Assembly (NCBI GenBank): GCA_000469685.2
Contig: LS997566.1
Location: 43,476,920-43,540,919 of the forward strand
DNA length: 64,000 nt
Reading direction: 5' to 3'
From: Haemonchus contortus
Lineage: Eukaryota; Nematoda; Chromadorea; Rhabditida; Trichostrongylidae
Part shown: one piece after another, positions 10,246 through 23,516 of the stretch
Position numbering within the stretch: position 1 is the stretch's first letter
How the letters are laid out: each line of letters starts with the position of its first letter
The notes under the pieces: generated by a model
What the model saw: only the letters and a program-made list of their open reading frames with translations
The model's database searches: none
Told to the model about the DNA's origin: nothing
Position numbers and translations under genes: made by a program

Positions 10246-10589
10246 TGTAAACAGCAGACTATCTAAAAACTCTAATGCAGTACCCTGCTATTAATCAACC
10301 TCCCCTACTCAAACAGTCAAGTAACGTTAAGTCGCTCAGCAAAACCCACCTTACTTAGTAGCGTATTTAGCCGGCTTCCTGCCCTCCTTTTCCCCTTTTC
10401 CCCCACCTACCCACAATCTATATCGGCAGGTGTCACCACGCTATTTTTCATCAACAAGAGGTTCAAGTGCTGCGACATTGAACCATATGCCAGGTAAATT
10501 TGGCCAGTTGTACTGAGTGAATGCAGTAATTGTAGGTGTACTTTATCCAGTAAATTGAAAAAGATTTAGGCGGATGGGAAGGAACTGAC

Positions 10590-10697
10590 TTATAAATCGT
10601 CTCTACATAGTACGCTGACGAGTTATTCTTCACCACAGCAACATACGGAATGGTCAAATGATTCACAAGTCTGATGGAGGTCCCTGATGGAAACATC
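10590..10697 (-). CDS. Candidate internal exon, unnamed gene
   Basis: Open frame containing RLVNHLTIPYVAVVKNN with donor AA|GTCAGT; the acceptor is probably GGTATAG. It may belong to the gene ending at 9249. The segment loosely recalls periplasmic-binding-fold receptor domains, but the match is too short to rely on. Confidence 0.3.
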
Positions 10698-11211
10698 CCA
10701 CTATACCGATCACTTTATAGGATGAGCTAAGTGATAGGTTTTATTGGAAGACGGTAAATAAACAACAATTCTGCATTGTAAGCACTGAATACACTCTTTT
10801 AAGTAGCCCATGATTGCGAAGGGCAATTTGAGTGCATGGCGCATTCAAGGGTAAACTCACCGACGTCATTCAACCCTTCCTCACATCTTATATACATATA
10901 GTAGACGTCGAAGATGGGGCAACGTCAATTAAGGAGCTTAGCAGAAGGGTAGCAAAGTAGTAACGAAGGGCTGCAATCCGCAGTACAATTGTCAGACTGC
11001 AGTTTGGTTTGGACAAACTGAAAAGCTCATTAGTAAGAGAGCTAACAAACACCGATTGCTTCGTTGAACAGAAGCTACAAATCGTAAAAATGACTATAAG
11101 CCTTACATTCTGGTTGCCATAGGCGACACAATCTGTAATACCGGGCAATTATCCTTTGAATAATGAGGTTCGTGCAACGTGTTCGAAAAAACCTCAAACC
11201 TCCATAGGTAG

Positions 11212-11319
11212 TCTCTTTCATTGGAGACTATAGGAAGAGCAAAAGAAGAATACGTGCCGGATTTTCCGGGAAAGGATAAAGAAATGCTCCTTTACTCCGC
11301 ATTCTTGGTTAGGAGGCAG
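11212..11319 (+). CDS. Internal exon of an unnamed plus-strand gene
   Basis: 36 codons from an acceptor (CCATAGGTAG) to a strong donor AGGCAG|GTAAGT, phase 0. Contains RAKEEYVPDFPGKDKEMLLY. No neighbouring exon was found with matching phase. The opposite strand is also open here, with no good borders. Confidence 0.38.
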
Positions 11320-12678
11320 GTAAGTACAGTAGTACTGAATTGGTGGACCCAGAAGACGTATATTCCCGATAGACGTCGTTTGATAGAAGAATGTTGCGTG
11401 AGCCGATTTCCCCACGACGACCTCCTAGTCTTGTTCAAGTTTGACTTTTTCTTTCTCCTTATCAACTTTTTATGTACATGTAGCATCGAAACTTCAGATC
11501 TTCTCCGATTAGGCTTGAGACATAGGCTGTTACCCCAAAATGGGTGAAGAGAACAAAATGCCCGGACGCGCCACGTGCTTGACTGTTATTGGGAATGGAA
11601 TGAAGCGGTCAGAATGCTTCATTCTCTTCACATCCATTCCCGCTCAAGCGTTAGAAGCTTTCACGGTCAGATGAATAAGTGAAAACTCTGGGGTCTTCAG
11701 GACATGAAGAAGTGTTCTGGGCCTGGTTCAAGAATGACAAAGGAGCAATGGTTCTGCGAAAGAGTCCATTAGTGTTAGGAATCTTCCAAGTGAAGTCACC
11801 ATCGGACTAGAAATAAAAGTCATGATCACTCTCAAAGTGAAAGAACGATTCAAGAAGAACTGAGCTATAGGTCGTGATATTCAGAAATTACTTGGAGTGC
11901 ACTTATCGGAAGGGAGCTCACTTGAAAAACTCAGCCAAATTCTAGGTACAAGTGAAAATGTCAAGTCGCTAGGTTGCCCAGCATCATAACGATAGATTCG
12001 CTCAAGTTAAAGAGCCAAGTCGGTTCAAACTCACTAGCTGTAGATAAGTCTAACATCTGGCCGGTTACTAGTTTATTGAATTACTTGAGCCCAAAGATTT
12101 GTTTGATTGGACAATTTCTGTTGCCTAGATACCATAACTTATTGTTGGTTAAAAGCAGGTGAAAATATAATTATGAGTCTATTTCAGCTGGTAAACAGCA
12201 ATCCATTTTGGAGCACCCCCATATTACTCGTTTCGAGATTCTGCAGGATAGAATCTGCTGCAAAGTATTCCCAAGATCGTTTACAGTATAGGGCTTTCCC
12301 GAGTGGCCTTTGATAAGCATAAAAGCGCTTTCATTGAAACGAACTCGAATTCTGCTCGAAGGAATTAAAAATCCAGATCAGGACAAATCACTTTATGTTT
12401 CTTCCAAGTTCATGGCGTATGGAATCGTCTGGGCTGGTTAGTAGGAAGTTACCGAAATGATGAGGAATAAGCACGAAACAAGATGTGAAGAGGTCTTGTA
12501 GGGTTTAGCTGGGGCGGGTTGCTGGGTTGGCATGGCAAAAGTTCCGTGGCAACATTAAGTGTCAATTAAGGTCGAATTAGCTTTACGGTAGGTGTAAGGA
12601 CTCGAAAGATCCCATTATACGTTCGCAAGAAAAATAAAGAGATCATGTGCAGGTGCTAATTTATAGGCTCTAAGAATG
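11320..12678. other. No convincing gene
   Basis: About 1.35 kb. An open frame at 12107-12313 contains an acceptor-like CTATTTCAG at 12190 followed by 42 codons to a stop, but no upstream exon joins to it. No repeat structure recognised. Confidence 0.25.
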
Positions 12679-12875
12679 ATCAAGGTGCGGTAGTGCCGCC
12701 CGCGCTATAACACCCCCATGGACCAGGAATCAAATCTAGGATCGGTACTCTCCCAGGTAGACCAATATCCCTCTGAGTTGGGCTGCTTGGTGGAGGAGCG
12801 GCTGAGTGAGGGAGAGTGTGGGGGCGCATCCCAAAAGCGGGATCGATTGATGTCAAAGCCTTGATTCTCAGCTTC
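12679..12875 (+). mobile_element. SINE family 1, diverged
   Basis: Shares the AGGTGCGGTAGTG head, the ATCTAGGATCGGTACTC region after the B box, and the GGGGGCGCATCCC / GGGATCGATTGATG 3' block with other copies. The tail is lost. Confidence 0.6.
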
Positions 12876-13554
12876 AATACCTTGCAATCCGAGTTCTAAC
12901 CGAATTAGGAAGGGGATGTATAAATAAGCATCAGAAGCAGATGAGGTAGTAACATTAAACGCTCAACGGCTCGGGATAAATAGTGATATCAGTACCTCCC
13001 TATAGTTCAGCAACAAATAGGCAGATTACAACAAGGTAGAACAGTTTCCCGTCAGCTGGACAGATCATATCTGAGGGGGGACATTTGTAGGAAATAAAGG
13101 GTTCGATCCCTCTAGAAAAGCTCATACATATATAGCATCGTGCTTCATAGCAAATTACCAGAATTATTGAAGCTTCGCTTTACAACAAAAATCGGACTCC
13201 TGCCAGGTCAATTGATGAACCGAATTCATAGAAATACAGTCCCTATCAATCCTCTTTCTTCTCCTGTCAAGGCTGTGGAGAATACAATGTTAGATAATCT
13301 TAGATAGGCCGATCTTCGAAGATTATCCAACTTCGAAGAAAAAGGCGGATCTGGGTACAGAAGGTCGAGAAAGTCTTGTTGATTCCCAGAGCAACCTTTC
13401 TCAGAATTGAGTTGCAGCCGCTTCGAAGTAGAGAGTCTTAACGCTTTTCAAAGCTAGTCACCCCTCTTTTCGAATGGCTTCGAATTCCACTTCAACTCAG
13501 CTACTTTCTGAATACGTTTGCCACCCATATAGTGAGTTATAGCCGGTAAAAACC

Positions 13555-13690
13555 AGTGTTTCACCCTCCCGGATGAGTCAAGTACCAGTTACTCGGTCCT
13601 GAAGGTACGGAAGACTCGGCTCAAGTGGGGGGTACGGTCCTAGGACTATAAGTCTGATAGTGCGTCACTTGGCATTACACCATCTTGGTC
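13555..13690 (-). mobile_element. SINE family 1, truncated
   Basis: Reverse copy retaining the head and mid-part (TGCGTCACTTGGCATTACACC is the inverted head). The 3' body is missing. Confidence 0.5.
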
Positions 13691-13960
13691 CTTTCGGGGG
13701 ATATCGAATCGTTCCAATAGTCATAAGCACTGTTATTTTTAAATGGAGTTTTTTTGTGGTTGATGTTGCCCCCCGACTCTTTGTGTTACAAAATTTTCAA
13801 AAATTTTTGTTCATAAAAGTTTTTCATTCAACCTTTGCTAGGTAATCTTTCACTCTTGAAACGCTGTACTCAGTTTGGATCAACACACGCCGTAAGAGTT
13901 CAAATATATCATAAAGGTATTTAGGTGGAAAATGGATGCCGGGGATCGGCAGATTTTCAG

Positions 13961-14059
13961 AAAATGAGTACGAAACTGATAAAGTCCTACAACGAGCCAC
14001 AAATGAGCCCCTCCACACCGCTGTTGCATAGGAGGATATACGACAAGAATGATAAGTGG
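13961..14059 (+). CDS. Candidate internal exon, plus strand
   Basis: 33 codons from acceptor CAGATTTTCAG to donor AAGTGG|GTAACA, phase 0 both ends, containing KLIKSYNEPQMSPSTPLLHR. No partner exon identified. The minus strand is open too but lacks splice borders. Confidence 0.33.
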
Positions 14060-14199
14060 GTAACAGAACAAGTTTTCATTTGCTGGCAACACCTCACATC
14101 CAATCACATCACCCGCATCCTCTTGGTGATACCCTCCTTCCCCTACCATCACCACGGTTTCGGTCTTATCTTTGTAACTGAGGGTGGCTGCCCCATCTG

Positions 14200-14380
14200 G
14201 AGTCGCTCCATCCCATGAGTTGCTGGTGCCTCCCTCCGCTCCGATATTCGTAGTGGCTGGTAGTTTACGATACTAAAGGACGAACCAAAAAGGGGATTGA
14301 CCGGAAAGCAAAAGTACGGGTTCAAGTCCCGTCTGAGACTGAAGTTTTGTCCCTGTATCGTTAACATTGTGAGTTATTCA
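14200..14380 (+). mobile_element. tRNA-like SINE, family 2
   Basis: Contains a B-box-like GGGTTCAAGTCCCGTC followed by GAGACTGAAGTTTTGTCC and a TTGTGAGTTATTCAGAA end. The same order occurs at 48395-48530, and a related end occurs at 36780-36910. The 5' limit is uncertain. Confidence 0.5.
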
Positions 14381-14941
14381 GAATAGTTTGCTGTTTCAAT
14401 GATTCTATTTATAAGGGCCCTGGGCGCGTACCCAGGGCAGAACAGGCTAAGGAATAATATGTATTCCCTGAGCCCGGTCTGCCCGAAACTGGGAGGATCG
14501 TGGTCCAGAGGGCAGTCGGCTTCTGATAGACATGCAGAGTATATGGATGGAGTCCTTTTTTCGCGGACTCAGAGGGAATCAGTGTTACTAGCTGTAAAAA
14601 GATCACAACTATTTCTCTTCAAGATGAAAGATTTGGTGAATTTTAAGCTAAGGTCGTTAAGAAGGTTAGATCTATGGAGCATTTATAGTTTGTCGTTAGG
14701 TGCTGAACAGTGATGGCATACGTACAGAGCAATCAAGGGACGCAACTTCGTAGAACATCAAATCAAACTTCTTCAGAGGACCGAAAGAGGGAGGGGAGGT
14801 GATGGTTGAAGATGAAATGCGGTTACTCCAGTAACAAGCAGGACAATAAAGGTAGAAATAGCTAACTTTTTTCCTCGCTGATTGTAGGCGATCCATTCAT
14901 CTCCCTTTCACAGGACGGGTTGATGGAGGAATTAAACGCAC

Positions 14942-15085
14942 CGGGCCTAATTGAATTTGTATGGACGTGGACCAAAATCATTCCCATAAGTTTTTTACGG
15001 TCAATTTGAATTTTGAGCCACCTGAAATTTCACTTATTCCTGGGAATGATGCTGATCTATGACCATTCACATTCAATTAGGCCCG
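14942..15085. repeat. Short MITE, 144 bp
   Basis: Perfect 15-bp terminal inverted repeats CGGGCCTAATTGAAT / ATTCAATTAGGCCCG, extending with mismatches. No coding capacity. Target duplication unclear. Confidence 0.6.
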
Positions 15086-16049
15086 ACTCTTTTTCCCATC
15101 GAACTCTGAGCAGTAAGCGATAATATTCAAATTCAGTTTGAGCCTGCTCAAAATGTATTTTAGGAACACCTAGAGTCATCACTTACCGTGAAGTTTCTAG
15201 AAAATACTGGTAAGTTAGTAAATTTGATTTGATACTCCAAATTACGGTTTCTTTGATGACGTATCAACAGCGGTCTTCCGGGAGAATGAGCAGTTTCTGT
15301 AATGTATTGGTTTTCGACCTGAGATGCAAAGTCCACCAGCTTGGGCTCTGATGGGCCACCACATTTGGGGCTCTAATCATGAACATCTGCTTTCTAAATT
15401 TGTTAAAAACATTGCAGTTGTTTATTGGCCTGCAAAGCGATGAGGCAGATTGTTGGGGTATGCCATTAGATCCTCTTCCTCGGAAAACTCGAAAGTCGAT
15501 AGTATAATCAGGACTTAGGACCGACGTCTTTCTTTACCAGCCCTTCCCGAGCGGTTCCCTCGCTACTTTCAGTTTCCCTCACCCTGTACTTTTTGCTGAT
15601 AGGAAAGCATTCAAGCCAGTTTCACCCTGACACATGTCACAGTGACAAAAAGATAGAGTGAAGGATTCCGTCAGGCGATCCTTCACGGCTAAGAGATCAA
15701 ATCTTCAGAAACTGAAGCTGTTCCAATAGCGTCCGTTTATACTAAGCTTCCTTCAATTCATGACTGCTCGATTTCGACCACCTTCGGTTCAGTGAAGTCT
15801 TTAACCGCCAGAAGTCCAAAATTGCTGAGTTTCAGTGTACATACTCGACGATATAGACGGATGCGAAAGCGTTGAGGGCCAGGAATGTACAGCTCAGCAG
15901 TAAGGTATGAAGCATACATCAACTGAGAACCACTTAACCTTCATCCATCATTTGTTTCCGGAGCAGCGAGCTTGTTTCGTAAAGACCATCTGTCCAACAA
16001 ATCAATATAATTAGCGATTTATCATTTGTTTAATTTAATCAAATCAATC
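15086..16049. other. Downstream of the BTB gene, no gene seen
   Basis: About 960 bp between the MITE and the 3' end of the BTB gene. No exon with good borders and no recognised repeat. Confidence 0.3.
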
Positions 16050-16055
16050 TTTATT
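16050..16055 (-). terminator. AATAAA polyadenylation signal of the BTB gene
   Basis: Minus-strand AATAAA begins 4 nt after the TAA stop at 16061-16059. If used, the 3' UTR would be very short, which nematodes tolerate. Other A-rich stretches follow. Confidence 0.45.
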
Positions 16056-16058
16056 CGA

Positions 16059-19000
16059 TTAATTCTTCCGACGGGTTGGTGAACTACTGCTACGTGGTCT
16101 GAGATCGGTCGGTTCATCTGGTCGTTTTGGTGGGTAGGCCGAACCTGAAGAAGCCATTTTTCAGATTGTAGTTCTTCAAAAAAAGCTGCTCCTACTTTTG
16201 AAAAAAACAGATCGGGTTGGGAACTGACCTAAGTGTATGGCAAGCATTGGGCTCTGACAGTGGCATTCTTCGGTCGTGTCGTTCAACGGAAGTAAGCCAT
16301 GAGGACATTGGTAGTAAGCCTGAAACATTGTTAGTTAGATGTTCACGATACCGCTCCCTCACAGGACATTTGGGATTAAGAAATCTCATCTAAAAATCAA
16401 GATTAAGTTGGCCAAGATATACATAAAGAAAATCGCTCACTTGAAGGTCTTCCCCTGCTTTTTCTTCGATTTCACAACCTTCTCTATGGCATCGATCGCA
16501 GCCTATTTGCTTTCTGAAAACGTTTCTTCCATCAGAGGGCGGGCAACTCAGGTTTTCGATTAGTAAATGTAAAAAAGAGGGAAATCAATCTACGTGTGGA
16601 TATCAGTTCCTTCGGGCAGACCGGTCTCTACAGTGCGGGTGATGATTCCCAACTATTGTTTCTGTGGAGGAGACACGATAGGGAATCCTTTTATGCAAAC
16701 AAGCTTAAGCGACTTTCCATCATGAAGTTGCAAGACCCTTTGGCTCATTCATAGATGCTGTGTATAAACGAGGAAGACTTTGATTTCTCTCAACCATGAA
16801 CTGGATACACTTGACCGATCCTGCCTCTGAGCTCCCGCGGATACAAGCACGCAAGCCGCACTGGCTGTGGCGATTGGGGGACGGAACATTCACCCGAGTC
16901 TGGATGTACGCTGCAAACCTCGGGGTGAAATCTGTTGTGATTTAAACGACTCTGGCGCCTATCATTGGGGCACAAGTTTGAAGTAAGGTAGATATGTAGC
17001 ATTACCCGAACCCTACTTATCAAATCTACTTAGAACCTGAGGACTCCAAAGACAGGCGCCCCAGTCGCTTCAAGGCACAGTTCACGGTAATTTTGTGGTA
17101 TCCGGTTTTCGACGAAAAATGATAGGAACGGCCTACGGTAGTACAATGGTAAAGCCGAAAACGCGAAAAGCGACGGATGAGAAGGAATACGAAGCTTCAA
17201 AAAAAGAAGAGAAAAGAAGGGTTGGACGAGTTACACGGTGGAAAAACGGCGGTTAAAGGAATTCTCCGGCGAGCAGACGAATGCGATGTAATGTCCGCAG
17301 TTGCACACAACACACCCAAACAACTGATTTTGGCTTCTTTGTTATTATTGTTTAGTCTACTGCTGATATTAGGCTGAGCTTGTGTGCAGAATCAATTTTC
17401 GACCTTTCGACGGCGTTTGAGAACAATTAATTAGATTGGAATAGAGTAGAATATTAGTCTAATAGTAGGAATAGAACCGAATACTATTACCATTAAGAGA
17501 CGGTCGATCAGTTATTGATTTTTCACTAATGTTGCTCCAATGCGAAAGTGGTGAAGGACGATTAGATTTCGTAGTCAGCCTAGCGAGGGACGAAGGCTGA
17601 TCGTGCCTCACTCTCCGGCCCCTATTGTGCCTTAGTCAGAACGTTTTTCGATTTCATTTAGGGGGCCGCGATTCATACCATGTGCAGATCTTCGAAACAA
17701 TTCTATCGTAAACCGTGCCTTTAAATCACCGCGAGTTTTTGCCGCATAGTTTGCCTCGCCCATCCAAAATTGGGTGAATGTACTCATGGTACTCAAGTCG
17801 ATTACCGCATTTGCACACAATTCATGTTTCACTCTTCACCGGAGATTCACCAAACGACTAGCGGGATGAGATACGCTTCCTGGGAAGCGCGTTCCATCAA
17901 AAACCTTGGCACCGTTCCATGAGCAATTTGTCAACCTATAGATGCGTATGCAGGCATATGCTAAAAAGGGGAGCACAGCCGAAGGTAAGACAGTTAGCCA
18001 GTGACTTATTTGCGTTTCTAACCAACAGCCGCTCTCTGAGGCTCATGTATTATAATCACCGAACGGAGCCCTGGGTGAGTGCTGATCCAAATTCCGCTGC
18101 TTGGACGCTCATTCTTATCCCCTCTGTTGGAGAACGGACATAACATAACTCATAACTTCGAGAAGGTCCATAAGCACCTACCTACAAGGATCGGCGTTCA
18201 CCTTCACCTTCATACCATCTTTTATTCGTCCACATCGTGGGCATCGGTCCATATCAACAGAAAAATGATCCATACGATGTATTGTCCGAAACACATGAAC
18301 CGCCTAGATACAGAAAGCTCTGAATGGTCCGAATGTTACGGCTGCCAAGAAAATAATTCTCTAAGACCGAAAGGCAAAAAAAAAAGAGCATGAACACAAT
18401 AGCGTACCTTCTCATAACATCCTCTTAACTTAGCGGCAATAATATCAGCAAATACCCGTTCGCTCATCATATGGCGATGTTGTTCGAGGCTCGCTAGAGA
18501 TAGACGAGCTACCACAGGCATGCATGCCAATTGGACCTGAAAATCATATCCAATTAAATGGAATAATCACTCTGTTCGTGAATGAACTTTGAATTCTGAA
18601 CCACCACTGCCTCATAAGTCGTATGGGTCGGGATGCGCTAGGGACCGGGAACGTTCGTTGCGCGCGCCCGTTGAATGTAGGTCAACCCGCCCACTTCGCA
18701 CTCGGCGCACCCCACTGAGGTTTCGAAATGGCACTACAGTACAACCAAGTGTCAGTGGAGCGAATGATTTGCATTTGTTCGTGTTATCTTCTCATTGGCT
18801 TACTGCCGTGAAGTGGTTCAGAATTCAAAATCGCAACTCGTATGCCCCGCTGATAACTGCGACGTCTGTCAAAGATCGCGAACTGACCCGCCGCATGCGA
18901 CGACTGCGACGTGACCTAGTAGAACGCGCGCAACGAAGCGCACTTCTACGGACCTCGTCTTATCCAAGGTAGGTCGACGCGCGCGACCACCCTGCTTCGA

Positions 19001-22000
19001 CAGGTGATCGGGATGGCGCATTCTTACCCACGCGACCTGTCCACAGCTCCCATTAACGGATTATTTTTCACTTGAACCTCTATTCCTATGGAAAACCTTT
19101 AGTCACAGATCTGCACGGACTTTTTCGTAAGAGTTTTCCGAGTATACGTAGTGTCCGCCGTTTAGTGGAGTAAAGGAAGGAATTAAGTTAAATATTATAA
19201 ATACCTGTTCATCATATCGATGCTTGAGACACCAATTTAGCCAACATAAAGCAACAATCGGTTGTCGATTATGTACCTGGAAAAGATCGGTATTCACTTG
19301 AGATGTATGCAGTTGATTCTTACAACAGAATCTTTTTTGCATTACAAAAGTAACTACTCCGGAACCTGTTTTTGGTTTTTCGAGAAATTGGTTGAGAAAT
19401 TTTTAAAAACTGGATTTCGAAAGTTTCAGATGTCAAAAGTGTAAGTTTATTCGGGTAGTAGACCTTTTACCTAATCCGCAAGGAACTCAAATCTTATCCC
19501 TCCAACTCCACGACACGCAACTGGTGCGGTGAACCCGGGCGCTGTTCGGCTACAAGATCTCATACCCAACATATTTGAGTAATATACTCGAAGCCCAGTG
19601 GCTACAGACAAACTTACATTTTCTCGAATAAACTTTGAGCAGCGAACAACTAAACCGCTAGCCTGGAATCGGCGAGATAAGCGCATACACGTCTCCAGGG
19701 TATCATCTGGAAATAGAGAGTTCCTTCAATTGTTCTCGAATTTACGGTTAGAAGCTATTCATATCATCTTCCCGACAAATGTGCTCGTAGAGAAAAAGGA
19801 AGACAAGTTATTCCCCCAATACCAAGAGCACTAATAATGGGGTAGAATGAGGGATGCGGTAAAGGACGGAGCTGTGGGAGTTCTGCCAATGCCAGTCCAA
19901 GTTCACTATGATCCGAGGTGGCTGCGCTTTACTTTTGCCGGGCTTCTGCAGAGGTCACAAGTGCCTGATCTTCATGAGAGCATGAAATTCTGCCTTTTCT
20001 TCTCACTTGGCTCTTCTGTGTCCATCTATTTTTCTTGTACAGGTGACTCGATGTTTTCCTGCGAAAAATTAATTACAAAGGGGAGCTCAGCATTCCACCC
20101 CCCCCCCCCCCCCCTTCTACACCACTTAGCTTTCACTCTAGAGGAGACTCCAAGCATTCAGCGGAATTTACTAATACTCACAATCACTTACCGGTAATAT
20201 CTCTGAGTGCAGGGCAGGGAATGCAACTCTCGACAAACCATCGAAACTGCGTTGCCGGCGATGGACTCGTCATACCAGATACGGCAACCTGGAAGGTACA
20301 AGTGTTGAAGTACATTGTGAGGACTAATCCAAGGAAATCCGCTTCCTTTGTTTGCTTTGACAATCTCATTGTTACGAAATTGAGTTCAAATGGAACTCAT
20401 TTTTTCAGCAGTAGGGAATAAAAATTCAATATGTATAGTGGGCGGAGGTGGTGTAGTGGCAAATGTAGCGCAGTATCACTCAGCATGGTCCGGGATCGGA
20501 TCATGGATCGATATTTGCCTAGACTGACCAAGGCTTCCATCCATTGGTGGCAGTTTAATTTGTCTCAGTCTCGACTTAACGGACTAAACCCTAACTTGTA
20601 CATCAGCAGGCCAACGTACCTCGTTGTATACGCCACATACGCTTTGAAGGGCTTGTACGACTTTTTTTTTAAATGTAAAGGTGGTATGCGCAGATGCATT
20701 CAAAAACGGAATTGACTAACAGCAGAATACCTTTTATTCACTCGGATTCTTTTTTCCAGCCTTAATGGAACCCGATTATTCAGCAACAGAATATGAAAGT
20801 TCCCCAACATGTGGGTAAGCCTGACCTAGGCATGTTTACCAAGGAAAACTATGACCCACAATGTAAGGAACTGCATAAGGTTTTCCCTGATTGTTTCACA
20901 GTGAGATGATAGCCCTTCCTCGTTTCAGTGTTGGATATCTAACGAAAATGTTCCACTACTTCCAAAGTTTCCCCTATGGTTCAGTGGATACCGCAATAGG
21001 AAAGTTGCCTGAGCCGATACATTCGCCTAGATCTACGAACTAGCTCTCAGCGGAAACAACCGCTCAATTCAACTAGCAGTACTCTTCAATCAGCTGATCC
21101 TTGAGTTCAAGCTTCTATTACACATTTATGAATGAGTTGTTTGGAATCCAGCCGTTCGGTGGGACCAATGGCTTGAAATTAGCCTGTTCTTATGGATCAT
21201 TCGATCCCATAGAACAGTCTATTCCTCAATAACTTAAAAAGTTTGAGAGCCCGCCGTTCTGTCATCTTTCATAGATAATCTTCTCGATTATGAATTCTTA
21301 AAGGCATAGTTCACGATAATTCAATGGGCGAGGACGTCAATGGCTTTCCCGCTCCCTATCGATCGATGTCACGTCAGACGAGTGTCGAGACTATACAGAT
21401 TGCAACTATTCGTTCTAGGATCCACACACAATCAGCTGGTCGCCGAGTGATCAAGCGATGTTTTTCTCCCATTCTTTTTTTTTCGCTGTTATTCTTTTTG
21501 CTGCCGCGATCCCTTGATTAATTTTCTACTCCTAGAGGCTGAAAGATTTGAGCTACTTTTGCTGTTACTAGGGTTTTGTTGTTTACTTATGCTTATAAGT
21601 GAATGAACTTTTGCTTACCATAGTCTGTTATTCGCGCCAGGACCCACACTCACGCAGTGAGATACATCGTATAGCTCGTCCAAACGCCCCACTCTTCTTC
21701 ATTTTTCTAAACTCATTCTCGTCCAGCCCCCCCCCCCTTCAAACGGTTGTTCGAAACCTTTTTTCACTTTGGAAACACCGATTCACACAGTTTCTTCACA
21801 TTCATCGCACTATTTCCGATCTTGTCTTTCATTTTTCATCATAATCTGGATTACACAAAATTATTGTGAACTGTGTCTTTAAGATTAATAGGCTTTAGAT
21901 TATGAAATGTCTGGTTGAAGCAGATTGTCGAGGATTTTGAATTGATGTCTAAGATTTACAAAGAAAAGGAGTTTCTAATCTTTGACATTGCCCGAGTATT

Positions 22001-23516
22001 TGCTGTGATCCATCGGCGAAAGAAAAAAAGACTTGTGCAAGCTGTATAAGAGTCTCCTGCGCCTGAGCCAATGTATAATAAATATGAACGGCATTTTCAA
22101 GAAGAATAATTCACCCTTTTTCGAGAAACTTGCATTTCTGGAAACATTCATGACACCTATCCGAGTGGGCCGTAACTTTTATGGAAAATGTAACCTAGAC
22201 TGGAAGCTATTAATCAACAATTTTATGGCATAACTCATGGAGAGCCGGAAGCGGAGCATATAGGAAAGTTAGAACCAAAGCGAATTTTCGAGCGAGCACA
22301 TTAACAAAACCAAAAATAAACTCACATGCACATCTTCGTTCCTTCTATGCGTTAAAAATAAATTCTTGAAGTACTCCGAAGCATGGCATAATTGATGTCG
22401 ACATATCAAAAAGCGAGTGCTCTGAAATGAGGGTTTTGAGAACAATTTGAACCTTCATGTAACTGACTTGAACTCAGGCAAACTCAGGTAAGATTGCATA
22501 AGTATAGCCGAAAAATTCTGGTTCAACAGCATGACGAGTGGTGTGCGAACAAAAGGTGGAGGTATTACCGCTATCAGCTTACTGTGGAATTGATAACTTC
22601 ATCCCCAAGCAGTTAAGTCCACAATAGGAATGGGTTCTCTTCAATTCTTCCTGCGGTTGTCGAGTCGAAAAACGTCCTAGTGTAGTGCAAAAAAGAGCTC
22701 AGAAAACTGCAGAGCCAGCGACCACACCCAGGGGTGGCCGTGTTTTAGCAACCTCCTGGAGGCGGCGTCATCCACAATGGAGCGCATTTGTTGAAGATTG
22801 GAACAGATGGTCGCAGTGATTTATTAATAGCCGACACCGCCCATCGATCGATATGAGCGGTGGGGAATGAATTTAGGGAAGTAACACAAATACATTCAGC
22901 CGCGGGGCATGCCATTCTGGGAATCGAAGCCAGTTCACCCTGGGTAAAGGGCGTCAGTTGGGAAATCAACAATCCGATTTCAAAGTACTCAAGAAGTGCT
23001 TACGTTTACGACAATACTGGCTGAGCATCCTTCTAAATGACACTGACTGTTGAGGTAGTCAAATGAGTTGGTTATCGAGCGGTGCTTCTGAGGTGATTTT
23101 GAGCGGCTGAAATTTCAGAATCAAAATGTTTGAATTGAATTTTTTTAAAATCACACACATTTTATAAAGTTTCGTAAATCCAAAGAATAGCTGATTACTG
23201 TATGAATGTGTTCAAATTTCACGTCATCACTAATTTGATACCTTTTTGTTTTTTCCTCGGGTTGTTGTCGTCGCTCTTTACGTGGCGAGTGTGACCGTGT
23301 GCGGGGTATTCCGTTCATACTCGGTCCCTCGAATAGCGACGGCTCGTCGAAATTCGAGTTATGGTCCTTTGGCAGGTAGAAATGCTGTGGTGCGGAATCG
23401 TTTGTGTTGCTTTCCCTCGTCGACGGCTTCACCATGTCAACGTCCCGCCAGGGTTCCGAGGATCGGGCCAGGAAATCAGAACGTTCGGTGTTCCATGAAT
23501 GCACACCGACTGATTC
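16059..23516 (-). CDS. BTB/POZ-domain protein, nine exons
   Basis: Exons 23516-23242, 23106-23004, 22421-22326, 20288-20192, 19706-19618, 19276-19205, 18536-18408, 16319-16229 and 16144-16059 all have AG/GT borders and every codon phase matches, giving about 345 residues. Residues 1-115 are polar and Arg/Ser-rich. A BTB domain follows: CSASIVVN, then the HQLCHASEYFKNLF block, then the helical RLSRRFQASGLVVRCSKFI end. A BACK-like helical region contains RLSLASLEQHRHMMSERVF. The tail has QCPHG and ECHCQ, then ends SSSSPTRRKN. BTB proteins dimerise and often recruit cullin-3. Introns hold element C copy 1, a TTAA element in each of two introns and a SINE. A 34-codon candidate first exon lies at 24013-23912 with matching phase 0. 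Confidence 0.85.
17073..17720 (-). mobile_element. TTAA-target MITE, subfamily b, copy 1
   Basis: Ends AGGCACAGTTCACGGTAA and TCGTAAACCGTGCCT, flanked by TTCA (17069-17072, one change from TTAA) and TTAA (17721-17724). The interior is the reverse complement of the copy at 38564. It lies in a BTB-gene intron. Confidence 0.8.
18647..18945. mobile_element. Element C copy 1 (299 bp, 9-bp target duplication)
   Basis: Flanked by CTAGGGACC (18638-18646) and CTACGGACC (18946-18954), eight of nine bases identical. Inverted ends centre on CGTTGCGCGCG. It lies in a BTB-gene intron. Confidence 0.78.
20438..20738 (+). mobile_element. SINE family 1
   Basis: GGGCGGAGGTGGTGTAGTGG head, then the B-box region CCGGGATCGGATCATGG (diverged), body, and a TTTTATTC tail. 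It lies in the fourth-exon upstream intron of the BTB gene. Confidence 0.8.
21302..21878 (+). mobile_element. TTAA-target MITE, subfamily a, copy 2
   Basis: AGGCATAGTTCACGATAATT at the left and ATTATTGTGAACTGTGTCT at the right, flanked by TTAA at 21298-21301 and 21879-21882. 577 bp, the best uninterrupted match to the copy split at 56669-59873. Confidence 0.85.
22700..22965 (-). repeat. Possible third tRNA-like SINE
   Basis: The minus strand has a B-box-like GGCTTCGATTCCCAG preceded by AGGGTGAACT, then a body with GGAGGCGGCGTC inverted near 22760. It is a single copy in this window, so the call rests on the promoter-like motif only. It lies in a BTB-gene intron. Confidence 0.3.

Noticed and set aside
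10888..11148. 86-codon minus frame as a receptor ligand-binding segment
   Set aside because: Possible exons inside it do not join in phase with 10697-10590, so only a weak candidate remains.
17632..17832. 66-codon minus frame
   Set aside because: It runs from a TTAA MITE end into unique sequence, so it is not a gene.
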